Source: Leptolyngbya sp.
GTDB lineage: Bacteria > Cyanobacteriota > Cyanobacteriia > Leptolyngbyales > Leptolyngbyaceae
Assembly: GCA_003249025.1 (NCBI GenBank)
Contig: QBMH01000021.1
Span: 1-37,355, forward strand
Direction of reading: 5' to 3'
Length of the DNA: 37,355 bases
Positions 8,767 to 16,170 of the stretch are shown one piece after another. The first letter of the stretch is position 1, and every line of letters begins with the position of its first letter. The position numbers and the translations under genes are program-made. The notes below the pieces were generated by a model. That model worked only from the letters and a program-made list of their open reading frames with translations, searched no databases and had not been told where the DNA came from.

Positions 8767-9009
8767 AATTCTACGATCGCCCACTATACAAATTGCTTAA
8801 ATGCAATGCTAGGGTTATGAAGATTGACTCACTAACACTGCCTTCGCCAAGAGTTCATTAAGACTAAGGGAAACAAAAAAATCACACCTTTGTCTACTCT
8901 CGCGAGAAAGAAATTCGCCCTCGCTGGAACAGAGAATCTTGACAAAGACAAATATTTGGTTGCTACCTTTTAGTCTGAGTAACTTTCACCTGCTTAAAAA
9001 TTTCTACAT

Positions 9010-9564
9010 CTATGCGCTAACGCCAATCCTCTGTTCCAAGACTTGCAGCAGCGTATCGATGCTGGCGTTGTGATCTAGAAACGAAAACAGGTGTTTGTAG
9101 CGAAGTCGCCCTTGTTGATCAAGCACAAACTGGGCTGGCAACGGTGCCCCAAGGGCTTGACCAGTATGATAAGCCCGAAAAACTTGGCAGTCGGGGTTAC
9201 TGAGTAAGGGCATCTTTAAGCCCAAGTCTTGCATCACAATTTTGCTTTGACGGAGGTCGGTGCTAGTGATCATCAACAGTTCGATGTTGCGATCGCGAAA
9301 CTCCTGATAGCGCTCATTCAACGCCTTAATGTGGGGAAAGCAAAACGGGCAATATTGATTCTCGGTAAAGATGCGCGTAAATGCTAAAACCACCGGCTTT
9401 TGCTGGCGAAAACTGGATAGCTGGATCTCCTGATCATGAGTCGCGTCCGGCAACACAAAATCAGGAGTGAGCATTCCATAGTTCAAATCATTGCTGGCAG
9501 GAATAGGCAAAAGATTTTTGAAAAAGCGATCGCTCAGCAATCCGCTAAAGTCAGTATTTAACAT
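9010..9564 (-). CDS. Peroxiredoxin-like (AhpC/TSA) redoxin
   Basis: A 184-residue thioredoxin-fold protein. After an N-terminal extension, MLTPDFVLPDA (31-41) starts the redoxin core. The active-site region is FTENQYCPFCFPHIKAL, with C72 and C75 forming a CxxC after the strand PVVLAFTR. This differs from classical peroxiredoxins, which have a single peroxidatic Cys in a T-x-x-C motif, so it may act as a thiol-disulfide oxidoreductase or as an AhpC-like peroxidase. Substrate and reductant are unknown. It is on the same strand as, and downstream of, the 2-Cys peroxiredoxin gene, but a strong hairpin between them suggests separate transcripts. ATG start at 9564. Confidence 0.8.
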   Translation of the reverse strand: MLNTDFSGLLSDRFFKNLLPIPASNDLNYGMLTPDFVLPDATHDQEIQLSSFRQQKPVVLAFTRIFTENQYCPFCFPHIKALNERYQEFRDRNIELLMITSTDLRQSKIVMQDLGLKMPLLSNPDCQVFRAYHTGQALGAPLPAQFVLDQQGRLRYKHLFSFLDHNASIDTLLQVLEQRIGVSA

Positions 9565-9573
9565 GAGAATAAA

Positions 9574-9594
9574 AGGGGTCAGAGGTCAGGGGTT
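9574..9594. repeat. Heptanucleotide tandem tract
   Basis: Three 7-base units in register, AGGGGTC, AGAGGTC and AGGGGTT, lie just before the start of the peroxiredoxin-like gene. The units match the G-rich tracts at 35801 and, in reverse complement, at 30951. Confidence 0.55.
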
Positions 9595-9691
9595 AAGCTT
9601 CATTTTTCGTGGTCAGCGATCGCCAATCATCCTAACAAACCATTTTAGAGTGTTTAGTTTTAGAACTATGGGCGATCGCTTTGAAATAAAC

Positions 9692-9724
9692 GGAAAGAGG
9701 GTAGACATTGCCTACCCTCTTTCC
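9692..9724 (-). terminator. Strong hairpin after 2-Cys peroxiredoxin gene
   Basis: A perfect 13-base-pair stem, GGAAAGAGGGTAG (9692-9704) with CTACCCTCTTTCC (9712-9724), encloses a 7-base loop. On the minus strand it is followed by GTTTATTT, moderately U-rich. It lies 43 bases beyond the stop of the peroxiredoxin gene and fits a rho-independent terminator. Confidence 0.7.
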
Positions 9725-9767
9725 TAGAGGTTCACTGTCGCTTGTGGGATGGTCTAGCCCTGCGCTC

Positions 9768-10364
9768 TTAGACTGCGGCAAAGAACTCTTTAGACTTCAC
9801 CGGATCAGGATTCATGGTTGCATCACCGGGTTTCCAACCAGCGGGGCAGACTTCATCGGGGTGAGACTGAACGTGTTGCAGGGCTTGCAGGGTGCGGAGG
9901 GTTTCATCGACACTGCGACCAAACGCAAGATTGTTGATAGTGGAATGCTGAACTACACCGTCTTTATCGATGATGAACAGACCGCGTAGGGCAATTCCGT
10001 CATCGGTCAACACGTTGTAAGCGGCGCTAATTTCCTTTTTAATGTCAGCAACAAGAGGATAGTTTAAATCGCCGACACCGCCCGACTTGCGATCGCTCTG
10101 AATCCAAGCGAGGTGAGAAAATTCACTATCCACTGATGCGCCCAACACTTCAGTGTTGATGGCTTTGAATTCTTCGTAGCGATCGCTAAAGGCTGTAATT
10201 TCAGTGGGGCAAACAAAGGTGAAATCCAATGGATAAAAGAATAAAACCACATATTTGCCGCGATAGTCAGACAGCTTAATGGTTTTAAACTCTTGGTCAA
10301 CAACTGCCGTTGCGGTGAAATCAGGAGCAGATTGCCCAACTCGCAAGCATCCTTCTTGAGTCAT
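9768..10364 (-). CDS. 2-Cys peroxiredoxin
   Basis: A typical 2-Cys thioredoxin peroxidase that reduces hydrogen peroxide and alkyl hydroperoxides, close to plant chloroplast 2-Cys Prx. In the 198-residue form the peroxidatic cysteine is C52 in FTFVCPTEI and the resolving cysteine is C173 in EVCPAGW. GGVGD (95-99) and the C-terminal EFFAAV correspond to the GGLG and YF elements tied to sensitivity to overoxidation; the usual Tyr is Phe here. The ATG at 10364 is chosen because AAGGAG lies ten bases upstream; a longer frame to 10418 would add 18 residues absent from relatives. The electron donor is probably a thioredoxin (family knowledge). It heads a minus-strand unit with its own terminator. 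Confidence 0.95.
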   Translation of the reverse strand: MTQEGCLRVGQSAPDFTATAVVDQEFKTIKLSDYRGKYVVLFFYPLDFTFVCPTEITAFSDRYEEFKAINTEVLGASVDSEFSHLAWIQSDRKSGGVGDLNYPLVADIKKEISAAYNVLTDDGIALRGLFIIDKDGVVQHSTINNLAFGRSVDETLRTLQALQHVQSHPDEVCPAGWKPGDATMNPDPVKSKEFFAAV

Positions 10365-10868
10365 GAGAGGTAGTCTCCTTGAGAGTGCGTTATTAATTTT
10401 GATCAGTCTACAAAACAAGTGGTCAAGTGCAGATGCAATATCTACAGGCTTTACGACCCTTCGTTAAGAACTGCTACGAGTATATCATAGTCATAACGAT
10501 TTTGAGTAAGGGTCGATTTAGGAATATTGAGTAGTATGAAATGGCAGGGAACTTAGACATGAAACCTACAGTCTTTTGATTGCAAGGTGCGGCATAACGC
10601 AAGCGGTTTAGTTTTATCAATATTGCAGGTAGTTAGGAAAGTTTTTATAAAGGAAGAGTATTAATACCTGCTAGGGTTCTATGATATTTCGGTGAATTTA
10701 GAAGTACTATTAACTATCTGGGAATCAGCCATCAGCATTCCTGTTTGAGAAGAGTTCACCGATACCGATATTATTGCTGTGCCTGATAACGCAGCCTATT
10801 CGGACCCCTCATTAAATAGATTTTTTCGCCTTGTTTGTAATCCTTTAATTTTGATGCTAGGAGCAGTC
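10365..10868. other. Divergent spacer between peroxiredoxin and Tic22-like genes
   Basis: This spacer of about 500 bases must hold promoters for both flanking genes. It contains a nested inverted repeat: CGACCCTT (10454-10461) with AAGGGTCG (10508-10515), and inside it CGTTA with TAACG. A 10-base palindrome GTATTAATAC lies at 10658-10667. An in-frame extension of the rightward gene from a GTG at 10779 is not supported. No RNA gene is recognised. Confidence 0.5.
10454..10515. promoter_or_regulatory. Nested inverted repeat upstream of peroxiredoxin gene
   Basis: The outer arms CGACCCTT and AAGGGTCG are perfect complements 46 bases apart, and inner arms CGTTA (10462-10466) and TAACG (near 10494) are nested inside. 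The AT-rich centre includes TATATCATAG. It could be a paired operator or a long hairpin. It lies about 90-150 bases before the peroxiredoxin start. Function unproven. Confidence 0.3.
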
Positions 10869-11684
10869 ATGAAGTCATTAATTCGCTGGAGCGCGACTGT
10901 GGGTCTCGTGGGTAGCACCTTAGCTGGGTCGCTGCTAGTGGGCACCTTGCAAGTGCTTGCATTGACGCAGGAGCAAATTGTTCAAAAACTGCGCCCAGTC
11001 CCTGTTTTTACCATTGCTAACTCTGAGGGCGCTCCCCTAGTGGCGGCTCCACCCAGTGGACAAAAAGGCAACCCTGTCGCAGGAGTTTTTATTACCCAGC
11101 AGGATGCTCAAGCCTTCTTGGATGGGCTAAAGAATCGTAGCCCTGAGGTTGCCAAGAATGTCCGTGTTGTGCCGGTGTCGCTGGCGGAAGTTTACCAACT
11201 AAACCAAGTCAATAAAGAAAAGAAAGAAAAGCTTGATTTTGCCTTTGTACCCTCTCGTCAGCAGGTTACTACGGCTCAAGCATTAGTCAAGCTAGGGGAT
11301 AAGAAAGAGCAGCAGTTTACAGGAACTCCGCTGTTTGTGGCACGAGGGGGTGCTGATAAGGGCTATCTAACAATTCAACAGGGCAACAAGTCGGTAATTC
11401 CGATGTTTTTCAAGAAAGAAGAGCTTCAATCGTTGATGGATCGTTTTAAGCAACAAGATCCCAAAGTTGCTTCCACTCTAGAAATTCAGGTGTTGAATTT
11501 GGAAGGGGTAATTGAGGTATTGAGAACCAAAAATGATCCTCAGTTAGAACAGATTGTGCTGATTCCACCCCGTGAGTCGATGGAATATGTGCAAACTTTG
11601 CTGGAAAACAACAAAAAGCCTGGAACAACTCCAGCCCGTCCTCAGGTGGCTCCTGCTAACAAGCCTGCTGCGCCCAAAAAGTAA
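10869..11684 (+). CDS. Tic22-like family protein, exported
   Basis: A 271-residue protein of the Tic22 family, which in cyanobacteria sits in the periplasm or at the thylakoid and is proposed to act as a chaperone for outer-membrane biogenesis. The N-terminus (MKSLIRWSATVGLVGSTLAG and onward to about 32) is a signal peptide. Two Tic22-type halves follow, each starting with a strand like VPVFTIAN or TPLFVARG and including VAGVFITQQDAQAFLDGLK and VIPMFFKKEELQSLMDRF. The tail is Pro/Lys/Ala-rich. The ATG at 10869 is chosen because AGGAG lies seven bases before it and a signal peptide begins there; a GTG at 10779 gives a longer, unlikely form. It stands before prmC with 72 bases between. Confidence 0.88.
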   Translation: MKSLIRWSATVGLVGSTLAGSLLVGTLQVLALTQEQIVQKLRPVPVFTIANSEGAPLVAAPPSGQKGNPVAGVFITQQDAQAFLDGLKNRSPEVAKNVRVVPVSLAEVYQLNQVNKEKKEKLDFAFVPSRQQVTTAQALVKLGDKKEQQFTGTPLFVARGGADKGYLTIQQGNKSVIPMFFKKEELQSLMDRFKQQDPKVASTLEIQVLNLEGVIEVLRTKNDPQLEQIVLIPPRESMEYVQTLLENNKKPGTTPARPQVAPANKPAAPKK

Positions 11685-11756
11685 ATTAGTAAGCTGACTC
11701 AAATAGATGGAAAAAGCGTTGTAGTATGATTCACCTTACGCGCTTTCATCTTTACT

Positions 11757-12722
11757 ATGTCTGATGTTAATTTAGATCTTGAATCCTCGTTTCCTATTCA
11801 GAAGCGAGGATTTTTTGCGTCTGGGCAAGCGGTTTGGCAGTGGTGGAAAGACGCGCAACAAGCCGCGATCGCCGCAAATATCCCCCCTAATGAAGCCACC
11901 TGGCTTTTGCAGCAATCATCCGCGTTATCGAACCTGGATGTGCGGTTGGAACGCTTCAAAGACCAGCCCCAAATTGAATTAGGGATGCCCTTAGAAGAAC
12001 TCGTTCAGCTCTGGCAGCAACGCATTCAGCAACATACGCCCGTACAATATTTGGCAGGAATTACTCCCTGGCGAAACTTTCAGCTTAAAGTCTCAACTGC
12101 CGTCCTGATTCCGCGCCCCGAAACAGAATTATTAATTGATCTTGCACTCCGCCATATTTCCTACGGAGACGCTACCAGATCGCCCCTTGCCTCTTGCCCC
12201 TCGCCATCCAACTGGACAGATCTCGGTACGGGCAGCGGCGCGATCGCCTTAGGATTAGCAACTGCATTTCCCCATGCCACTATTCATGCCGTGGATTGCA
12301 GCAGGGAGGCATTGGCGATCGCCCAATTCAATGCAAAAACTTATGGGCTGATGGAACAAATTCAGTTTTATCAAGGAGTTTGGTTTGAGCCGTTAGCCCA
12401 TCTAAAAGGCTATCTTGACGGCATGGTTTCCAATCCGCCCTACATTCCCAGCCAAATGGTGTTGGAACTAGAGCCGGAAGTTACTCAGCATGAACCCCAT
12501 CTGGCTTTAGATGGTGGCAACGATGGATTAGACTGCATTCGTCATTTAGTGACAGCCGCACCCGACTATTTGCGATTGGGTGGCATCTGGCTGATTGAGC
12601 TAATGGCAGGACAGGCAGCTAGCGTCGTTGACTTACTTCGGGCAAATGGCAATTACCACGATGTTCAAATCCACCAAGACTTAGCAGGCATTGAACGCTT
12701 TGTGTCTGCGCTCCGCATTTAA
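11757..12722 (+). CDS. prmC: Release factor glutamine N5-methyltransferase
   Basis: Methylates the Gln of the GGQ motif in peptide chain release factors, using S-adenosylmethionine. Of 321 residues, the N-terminal helical domain (about 22-95) is followed by PVQYLAGITPWRNF, the SAM loop DLGTGSGAIALG (155-166), the acidic AVDCSREAL, and the catalytic NPPYIPS (226-232). The protein is longer than usual (about 280-300), partly because of residues 136-151, encoded by a stretch made of repeat-like DNA, GGAGACGCTAC plus 7-base units. The ATG at 11757 is the only good start, but a terminator-like hairpin covers codons 9-20. It converges with the methyltransferase gene downstream, with 14 bases between stops. 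Confidence 0.93.
   Translation: MSDVNLDLESSFPIQKRGFFASGQAVWQWWKDAQQAAIAANIPPNEATWLLQQSSALSNLDVRLERFKDQPQIELGMPLEELVQLWQQRIQQHTPVQYLAGITPWRNFQLKVSTAVLIPRPETELLIDLALRHISYGDATRSPLASCPSPSNWTDLGTGSGAIALGLATAFPHATIHAVDCSREALAIAQFNAKTYGLMEQIQFYQGVWFEPLAHLKGYLDGMVSNPPYIPSQMVLELEPEVTQHEPHLALDGGNDGLDCIRHLVTAAPDYLRLGGIWLIELMAGQAASVVDLLRANGNYHDVQIHQDLAGIERFVSALRI
11782..11816 (+). terminator. Terminator-like hairpin inside the 5' end of prmC
   Basis: An 8-base-pair perfect stem, AATCCTCG (11782-11789) with CGAGGATT (11805-11812), is followed by a T-run (11811-11816). It has the form of an intrinsic terminator about 100 bases after the Tic22-like gene, but it lies within the first 20 codons of prmC. It may end most upstream transcripts, attenuate prmC, or show that prmC starts elsewhere. 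Confidence 0.45.
12182..12209. repeat. Heptanucleotide tract inside prmC
   Basis: Four 7-base units in register, GCCCCTT, GCCTCTT, GCCCCTC and GCCATCC, lie in frame in the linker before the SAM-binding loop of prmC (residues 142-151). Just upstream, GGAGACGCTAC (12165-12175) resembles a well-known dispersed cyanobacterial repeat, so the whole 12160-12209 segment looks inserted. Confidence 0.55.
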
Positions 12723-12736
12723 AACTCTGAATCCCA

Positions 12737-13516
12737 TCAAGCTTTCTTACCAAAAATCATCACATGCTGCTGGGGCAAGAAATTTTTGGTTTCTAGCCAA
12801 GTTAAGCCCACGGATGCCAATTCCTTACGGGCTTGACGCTGGGTCATTTTGTGTAGCGGCTTGATCGGCACCAAGGGATTTTCGCCGCGATATTCTACCA
12901 GTACCACGCGCCCATTAGGTTTGAGAGATTGGGCGATCGCCATCATCATCTCGCGGGGGTGGTCAAACTCGTGGTATGCATCGACCATAATTGCCAAATC
13001 AACGCTAGCAGGAGGCAGGTTTGGGTCAGTGATGCTGCCTAACACAGGCTCCACGTTCTCAATGTGCTTCTCTTGCTTCAACCCATTTAAAATCTCGATC
13101 ATTTCCGGCTGCACATCCACCGCCAGCACCTTTCCTTTCGGCACTAAAGTCGCCATCCGAAAGCTAAAATAGCCCGTGCCTGCGCCAATGTCGGCGACTA
13201 CATCCGTTGGCTGCAAAGCCAGGGCATTAATCAATTGCTGGGGGCGTTCTTCTCGTTCACGACTCGGACGCTCTAGCCATCCTGCACCCAAATGTCCCAT
13301 GACTTGGGCAATTTCTCGCCCCATGTAAAATTTGCCAATACCGTCAGGGCTGTGGTTTGTTCGCTGCTCGTAGGATGAGTTAGTAGGGTCGGCAGTTGTG
13401 AAGGCGATCGCATCCAAAATTTTGCTGCCAATCGGCGAAACAGTCAGTCCGAGAGCTGCAATTAAGGCAAGCAGCAGTAGTCTTCTTAAGGTTTTATTTA
13501 CAGTCATCTCAGTCAT
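12737..13516 (-). CDS. Exported or membrane-anchored class I methyltransferase
   Basis: A 259-residue SAM-dependent methyltransferase with an N-terminal hydrophobic segment (about residues 10-30, RRLLLLALIAALGLTVSPIG) that works as a signal peptide or anchor. The SAM motif I is VVADIGAGTGYFSFRMA; VLAVDVQPEMIE follows, then DLAIMVDAYHEFDHP as the post-II acidic region. The fold is complete, but no substrate is indicated. Proteins of this type are common in cyanobacteria and often annotated only as methyltransferase. Two Met starts (residues 1 and 4) are possible. It is convergent with prmC and divergent from the zinc-ribbon gene, whose ATG lies 41 bases away. Confidence 0.8.
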   Translation of the reverse strand: MTEMTVNKTLRRLLLLALIAALGLTVSPIGSKILDAIAFTTADPTNSSYEQRTNHSPDGIGKFYMGREIAQVMGHLGAGWLERPSREREERPQQLINALALQPTDVVADIGAGTGYFSFRMATLVPKGKVLAVDVQPEMIEILNGLKQEKHIENVEPVLGSITDPNLPPASVDLAIMVDAYHEFDHPREMMMAIAQSLKPNGRVVLVEYRGENPLVPIKPLHKMTQRQARKELASVGLTWLETKNFLPQQHVMIFGKKA

Positions 13517-13557
13517 AGGATTTGTACACTGGAACTGTCAGGCATAGGAAAAAGCTC

Positions 13558-14100
13558 ATGGCATACGTTTGTGACTTAGGCAGCGGACAGCGAATTTCTC
13601 TGGACGGTCAGGGAGCGCAAACCATTGTCGCGATCTCCAGTAATAGCGCCGGACAACAGCAGCAAGCAACTAGCAGTTTGCAAACAGGCACATGGACTGC
13701 TCCTCCTGAAGTCTATCGAACTTCTGAGGGAGTTGTGGTTAAGCTGCAAACCGCCAATGGAACTCAGTTTATTCAAATTCAGGGCAGTCGTATGGGCATG
13801 GTCGCCACGCCTCCGTCCTTGACTAATGCGGAACAACTGCCGACCCAGCAAACAAATGTTTCTGATTCCACAATGCAGCCGATGAAACCCATGCAGCCCA
13901 TGAATATGGGCACCATGCAGATGAATCTAAAGCCGATGGAAATGAAAATGGGCGATATGGAAATGCGGATGGGATCAGCTTCTGCGGATTCTATAAATGC
14001 TGCAAAGCCTGCTCCTACGCGGCAATTTTGCACTCAATGTGGAGCATCGATCAAACCGAGCGATCGCTTTTGCGCTAGTTGTGGTCACCAAATCGTGTAA
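13558..14100 (+). CDS. Zinc-ribbon protein with Met-rich linker
   Basis: A 180-residue protein with three parts. Residues 1-85 are a mostly beta N-terminal domain (AYVCDLGSGQRISLDGQGAQ). Residues 106-138 hold 13 methionines in 33 residues, in patterns such as MxxM and MxM. Residues 157-180 form a zinc ribbon with C158, C161, C172 and C175 (CTQC and CASC). The ATG at 13558 follows AGGAAAAAG; an upstream TTG start at 13522 is poorer. Met-rich segments bind Cu(I) or Ag(I) in some copper proteins; whether this one binds metal is inference. It lies just upstream of a manganese riboswitch and exporter, on the same strand. No function is known. Confidence 0.75.
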   Translation: MAYVCDLGSGQRISLDGQGAQTIVAISSNSAGQQQQATSSLQTGTWTAPPEVYRTSEGVVVKLQTANGTQFIQIQGSRMGMVATPPSLTNAEQLPTQQTNVSDSTMQPMKPMQPMNMGTMQMNLKPMEMKMGDMEMRMGSASADSINAAKPAPTRQFCTQCGASIKPSDRFCASCGHQIV

Positions 14101-14107
14101 ATTCTGG

Positions 14108-14113
14108 TACACT
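14108..14113 (+). promoter_or_regulatory. Candidate -10 box for manganese-exporter leader
   Basis: TACACT at 14108-14113 would give a transcript start near 14120, just where the riboswitch begins at 14124. A -35 box is not clear; TTGTGG at 14079 is too far. A small dyad, TCAGAA-TG-TTCTGA (14113-14126), overlaps the same site. Weak call. Confidence 0.3.
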
Positions 14114-14123
14114 CAGAATGTTC

Positions 14124-14321
14124 TGAAGGGGAGTAGCTGCTGGTTTTCCAGCCCATCTGAATCAACATACTGGCGCAAAAGCCTGGTTCAGGTGACAAAT
14201 AGGATAGTTTGCAATAGAAGTTTTAGCGATCGTCGGTGGCTGTTTGAAGAGTGCTTCACAGTCAACGACTAGTTAACATTGTTGTCAACTATGTAAAGCC
14301 TTTTTGCAAGCGAGACCTTCA
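14124..14321 (+). promoter_or_regulatory. yybP-ykoY manganese riboswitch aptamer
   Basis: The two hallmarks of this aptamer class are present. The 5' part reads TGAAGGGGAGTAGC (14124-14137) and the 3' part GCAAGCGAGACCTTCA (14306-14321). TGAAGG pairs with CCTTCA to close helix P1. Inside are a GCTGG-TTTT-CCAGC hairpin (14139-14152), an arm CATCTGAA/TTCAGGTG, and the conserved loop segment TCAACATACTGG (near 14162-14173). The region before the 3' part is longer than usual, about 100 extra bases. The class senses Mn2+ and typically raises expression of manganese exporters. Here it precedes exactly such a gene. Confidence 0.88.
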
Positions 14322-14337
14322 CTGAGTTCACTGTTGA

Positions 14338-14406
14338 GTGAGCTTGGTGGAGTCTCATGTCTCTAATCAAGCTCACGCTGCACTTGCACGTTTGATTAGG
14401 AGATTG
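14338..14406 (+). promoter_or_regulatory. Expression platform with alternative hairpins
   Basis: Hairpin A pairs GTGAGCTTG (14338-14346) with CAAGCTCAC (14368-14376). Hairpin B pairs CTAATCAA (14363-14370) with TTGATTAG (14392-14399), and its extension with TCTC can pair the GGAGA of the ribosome binding site, with one G bulged. The two share the bases CAA at 14368-14370, so both cannot form together. A would free and B would hide the ribosome binding site TTAGGAGA before the ATG at 14411. This looks like a translational on/off switch governed by the aptamer (inference). Confidence 0.65.
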
Positions 14407-14410
14407 AATC

Positions 14411-15031
14411 ATGTTTGCTGCTTTCACCTCTGGCTTTTTGCTGGTTGGAATATCTGAGCTAGGCGACAAGACTTTTTTTATCGCGATGCTGCTAGCAATG
14501 CGTCATTCCCGCCGTTTAGTTTTTCTAGGCGTGGTAATGGCTTTGGCAGTCATGACTATTCTGTCAGTCCTCATGGGACAAGTGATTTCCCTGTTGCCCA
14601 AATACCCGATTTATCTAGCGGAAATCACGCTGTTTATTGGGTTTGGGCTGAAGCTTTTATACGATGCGTGGAGAATGTCTCCTAAAGCAACCTGCGAGGA
14701 AGTTGCCGAGGCTGAAGAAGCGATCGAACAGTCTACCCTTGAAGCAAAAGCTGGCACTAATTGGGGCGTTGTTTTAGAGGCATTTATCCTGACGTTCGTG
14801 GGAGAGTGGGGCGATCGCACTCAGTTTGCTACGATCGCCTTAGCAGCGTCCTACAATCCTTGGGGAGTAACGATTGGGGCAATTGCCGGACATACAGTCT
14901 GTGCCGCGATCGCGGTGATTGGGGGACGGCTTGTTGCCGGACATATCTCCGAACGAACCGTTACGGCGTTAGGCGGCAGTCTATTTATTATTTTTGGTGT
15001 TCTTGCTGCATTGGAAGGCATACCGAAATGA
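14411..15031 (+). CDS. mnx: Manganese exporter, UPF0016/TMEM165-GDT1 family
   Basis: A 206-residue inner- or thylakoid-membrane cation transporter of the family that includes human TMEM165, plant PAM71 and Synechocystis Mnx, which exports Mn2+ from the cytoplasm. The two inverted-repeat halves each have the family signature: ELGDKT (residues 16-21) and EWGDRT (about 132-137), whose acidic residues line the metal path. Six membrane helices are expected, with an acidic loop EEVAEAEEAIEQ between halves. The ATG is preceded by TTAGGAGA. The upstream manganese riboswitch strongly supports the substrate assignment. It is convergent with the TPR gene, with 16 bases between stops. Confidence 0.92.
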   Translation: MFAAFTSGFLLVGISELGDKTFFIAMLLAMRHSRRLVFLGVVMALAVMTILSVLMGQVISLLPKYPIYLAEITLFIGFGLKLLYDAWRMSPKATCEEVAEAEEAIEQSTLEAKAGTNWGVVLEAFILTFVGEWGDRTQFATIALAASYNPWGVTIGAIAGHTVCAAIAVIGGRLVAGHISERTVTALGGSLFIIFGVLAALEGIPK

Positions 15032-15047
15032 ATTCCTGAGAACTAAA

Positions 15048-15950
15048 TTACTTAGACGCAGGCACCGGCGCAATCGTGGGTTTCTCAGTGGGAACGGGGG
15101 GAACTCCAGGCGCTGGAGCTACGCTATTCGGGGCTGCGGGAGTGCCTGTTGCCTGCTGATTAATTTGATCTTTGTATTTTGCGGGGGCAAGCTCAGCCGC
15201 TTTGGTGAACAGCGGTTTTGCTTCAGCGATTTTGCCCTGCTCTTTTAAGACCGCAGCCTTACCGTAAACTGGGCGGAAGTCTTGCTTACTGATTTTAGCG
15301 GCTTCGTCATAAATGGCGATCGCTTCGTCATATCGCTTGCCACTGGCGTACACGCCACCCAACAACACCTGAACTGAAGTAACATCCACCGCACCGGGCT
15401 GCACCTGATTTGCCTGGGATGCAGTCTTCAGAGTGTCTTGCAATAAGCTAACCGCCGCTTCAGGACGCTTTTGCTCCACTAGCAAACCCACTAGCCCTTG
15501 CAATGCCATGATTTCCCCAGGCTTCGCGGTCAAAATGGTGCGGTAGGTTTGGGCGGCTCCTTCAAGATCGCCCGTCTGTTGCTTTGCCTGTGCCAACAAC
15601 ACCGCATAGTAAGTTTCATTGGGGTTGAGCTTCGCCAATTTTTCTAACGGCGAGATCGCCCCTTTGACATCCCCCAAGGTCAACTGCGTTTCTAGCAGCC
15701 CTCTCAACGCCGTGGGGTTTTCTGGCTCTCGCTGCAACACCGCCTCATAGCCCTTCGCCTGTAGCTCCAACTCTTCCTTTTTCACCGCTGGGCTTGCGGT
15801 CGCGCCGGGGGTGGGCGAACTCGAAACCGGGGCGGCTTGATTACTCGGAAACAATCCACTTAACAGCGGCGCGATCGAAATCCCCAAAAAAGCTAGCAGT
15901 GCCAGCCCCATCACAATACTAACGAGCCAACGATTGCTCCGTTCAGTCAC
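15048..15950 (-). CDS. Membrane-anchored TPR protein
   Basis: A 300-residue protein with one N-terminal membrane helix (about 9-31), a Ser/Pro/Ala linker (38-57), and at least five tetratricopeptide repeats between about 61 and 260. Repeats include YEAVLQREPENPTALRGLLE, YRTILTAKPGEIMALQGLVG and YDEAAKISKQDFRPVYGKAA, with the usual spacing of 34 residues. The C-terminus is a Pro/Ala/Val-rich tail. TPR arrays bind proteins; a partner is not indicated. The start is GTG, preceded by TTAAGG. It is transcribed alone, toward the manganese exporter gene. Confidence 0.85.
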   Translation of the reverse strand: MTERSNRWLVSIVMGLALLAFLGISIAPLLSGLFPSNQAAPVSSSPTPGATASPAVKKEELELQAKGYEAVLQREPENPTALRGLLETQLTLGDVKGAISPLEKLAKLNPNETYYAVLLAQAKQQTGDLEGAAQTYRTILTAKPGEIMALQGLVGLLVEQKRPEAAVSLLQDTLKTASQANQVQPGAVDVTSVQVLLGGVYASGKRYDEAIAIYDEAAKISKQDFRPVYGKAAVLKEQGKIAEAKPLFTKAAELAPAKYKDQINQQATGTPAAPNSVAPAPGVPPVPTEKPTIAPVPASK

Positions 15951-16038
15951 AGCCTTAACCCTCGAACTCCAACGCCAATCATTATGAACCAGAAATGGAA
16001 TTTAGCAAGGAAATACCGCTTTTCTTTGCATCTTCAAA

Positions 16039-16059
16039 GAGTTGGCGATTAGCGACTAG
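16039..16059. repeat. Possible short heptamer tract
   Basis: The units GATTAGC and GACTAGC follow AGTTGGC and are in a 7-base register. This is short and degenerate, similar to tracts elsewhere in the window. The rest of the spacer 15951-16170 shows a TTTACAAT sequence near 16108-16115 that may be a -10 box for the next gene. Confidence 0.25.
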
Positions 16060-16170
16060 CCTTGATAGAACGGCTCACCGCTAACTGCGATACAGGGCAT
16101 TATTTCTTTACAATATTAAGGTGAAAGCGAGGTTTCAGCTCATCATTCGGCGTTTGAGGAATTCAACATT

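Noticed and set aside
14411-15031. Calcium or pH-related role for the exporter
   Set aside because: The family can move Ca2+ in eukaryotes, but the manganese riboswitch upstream favours Mn2+.
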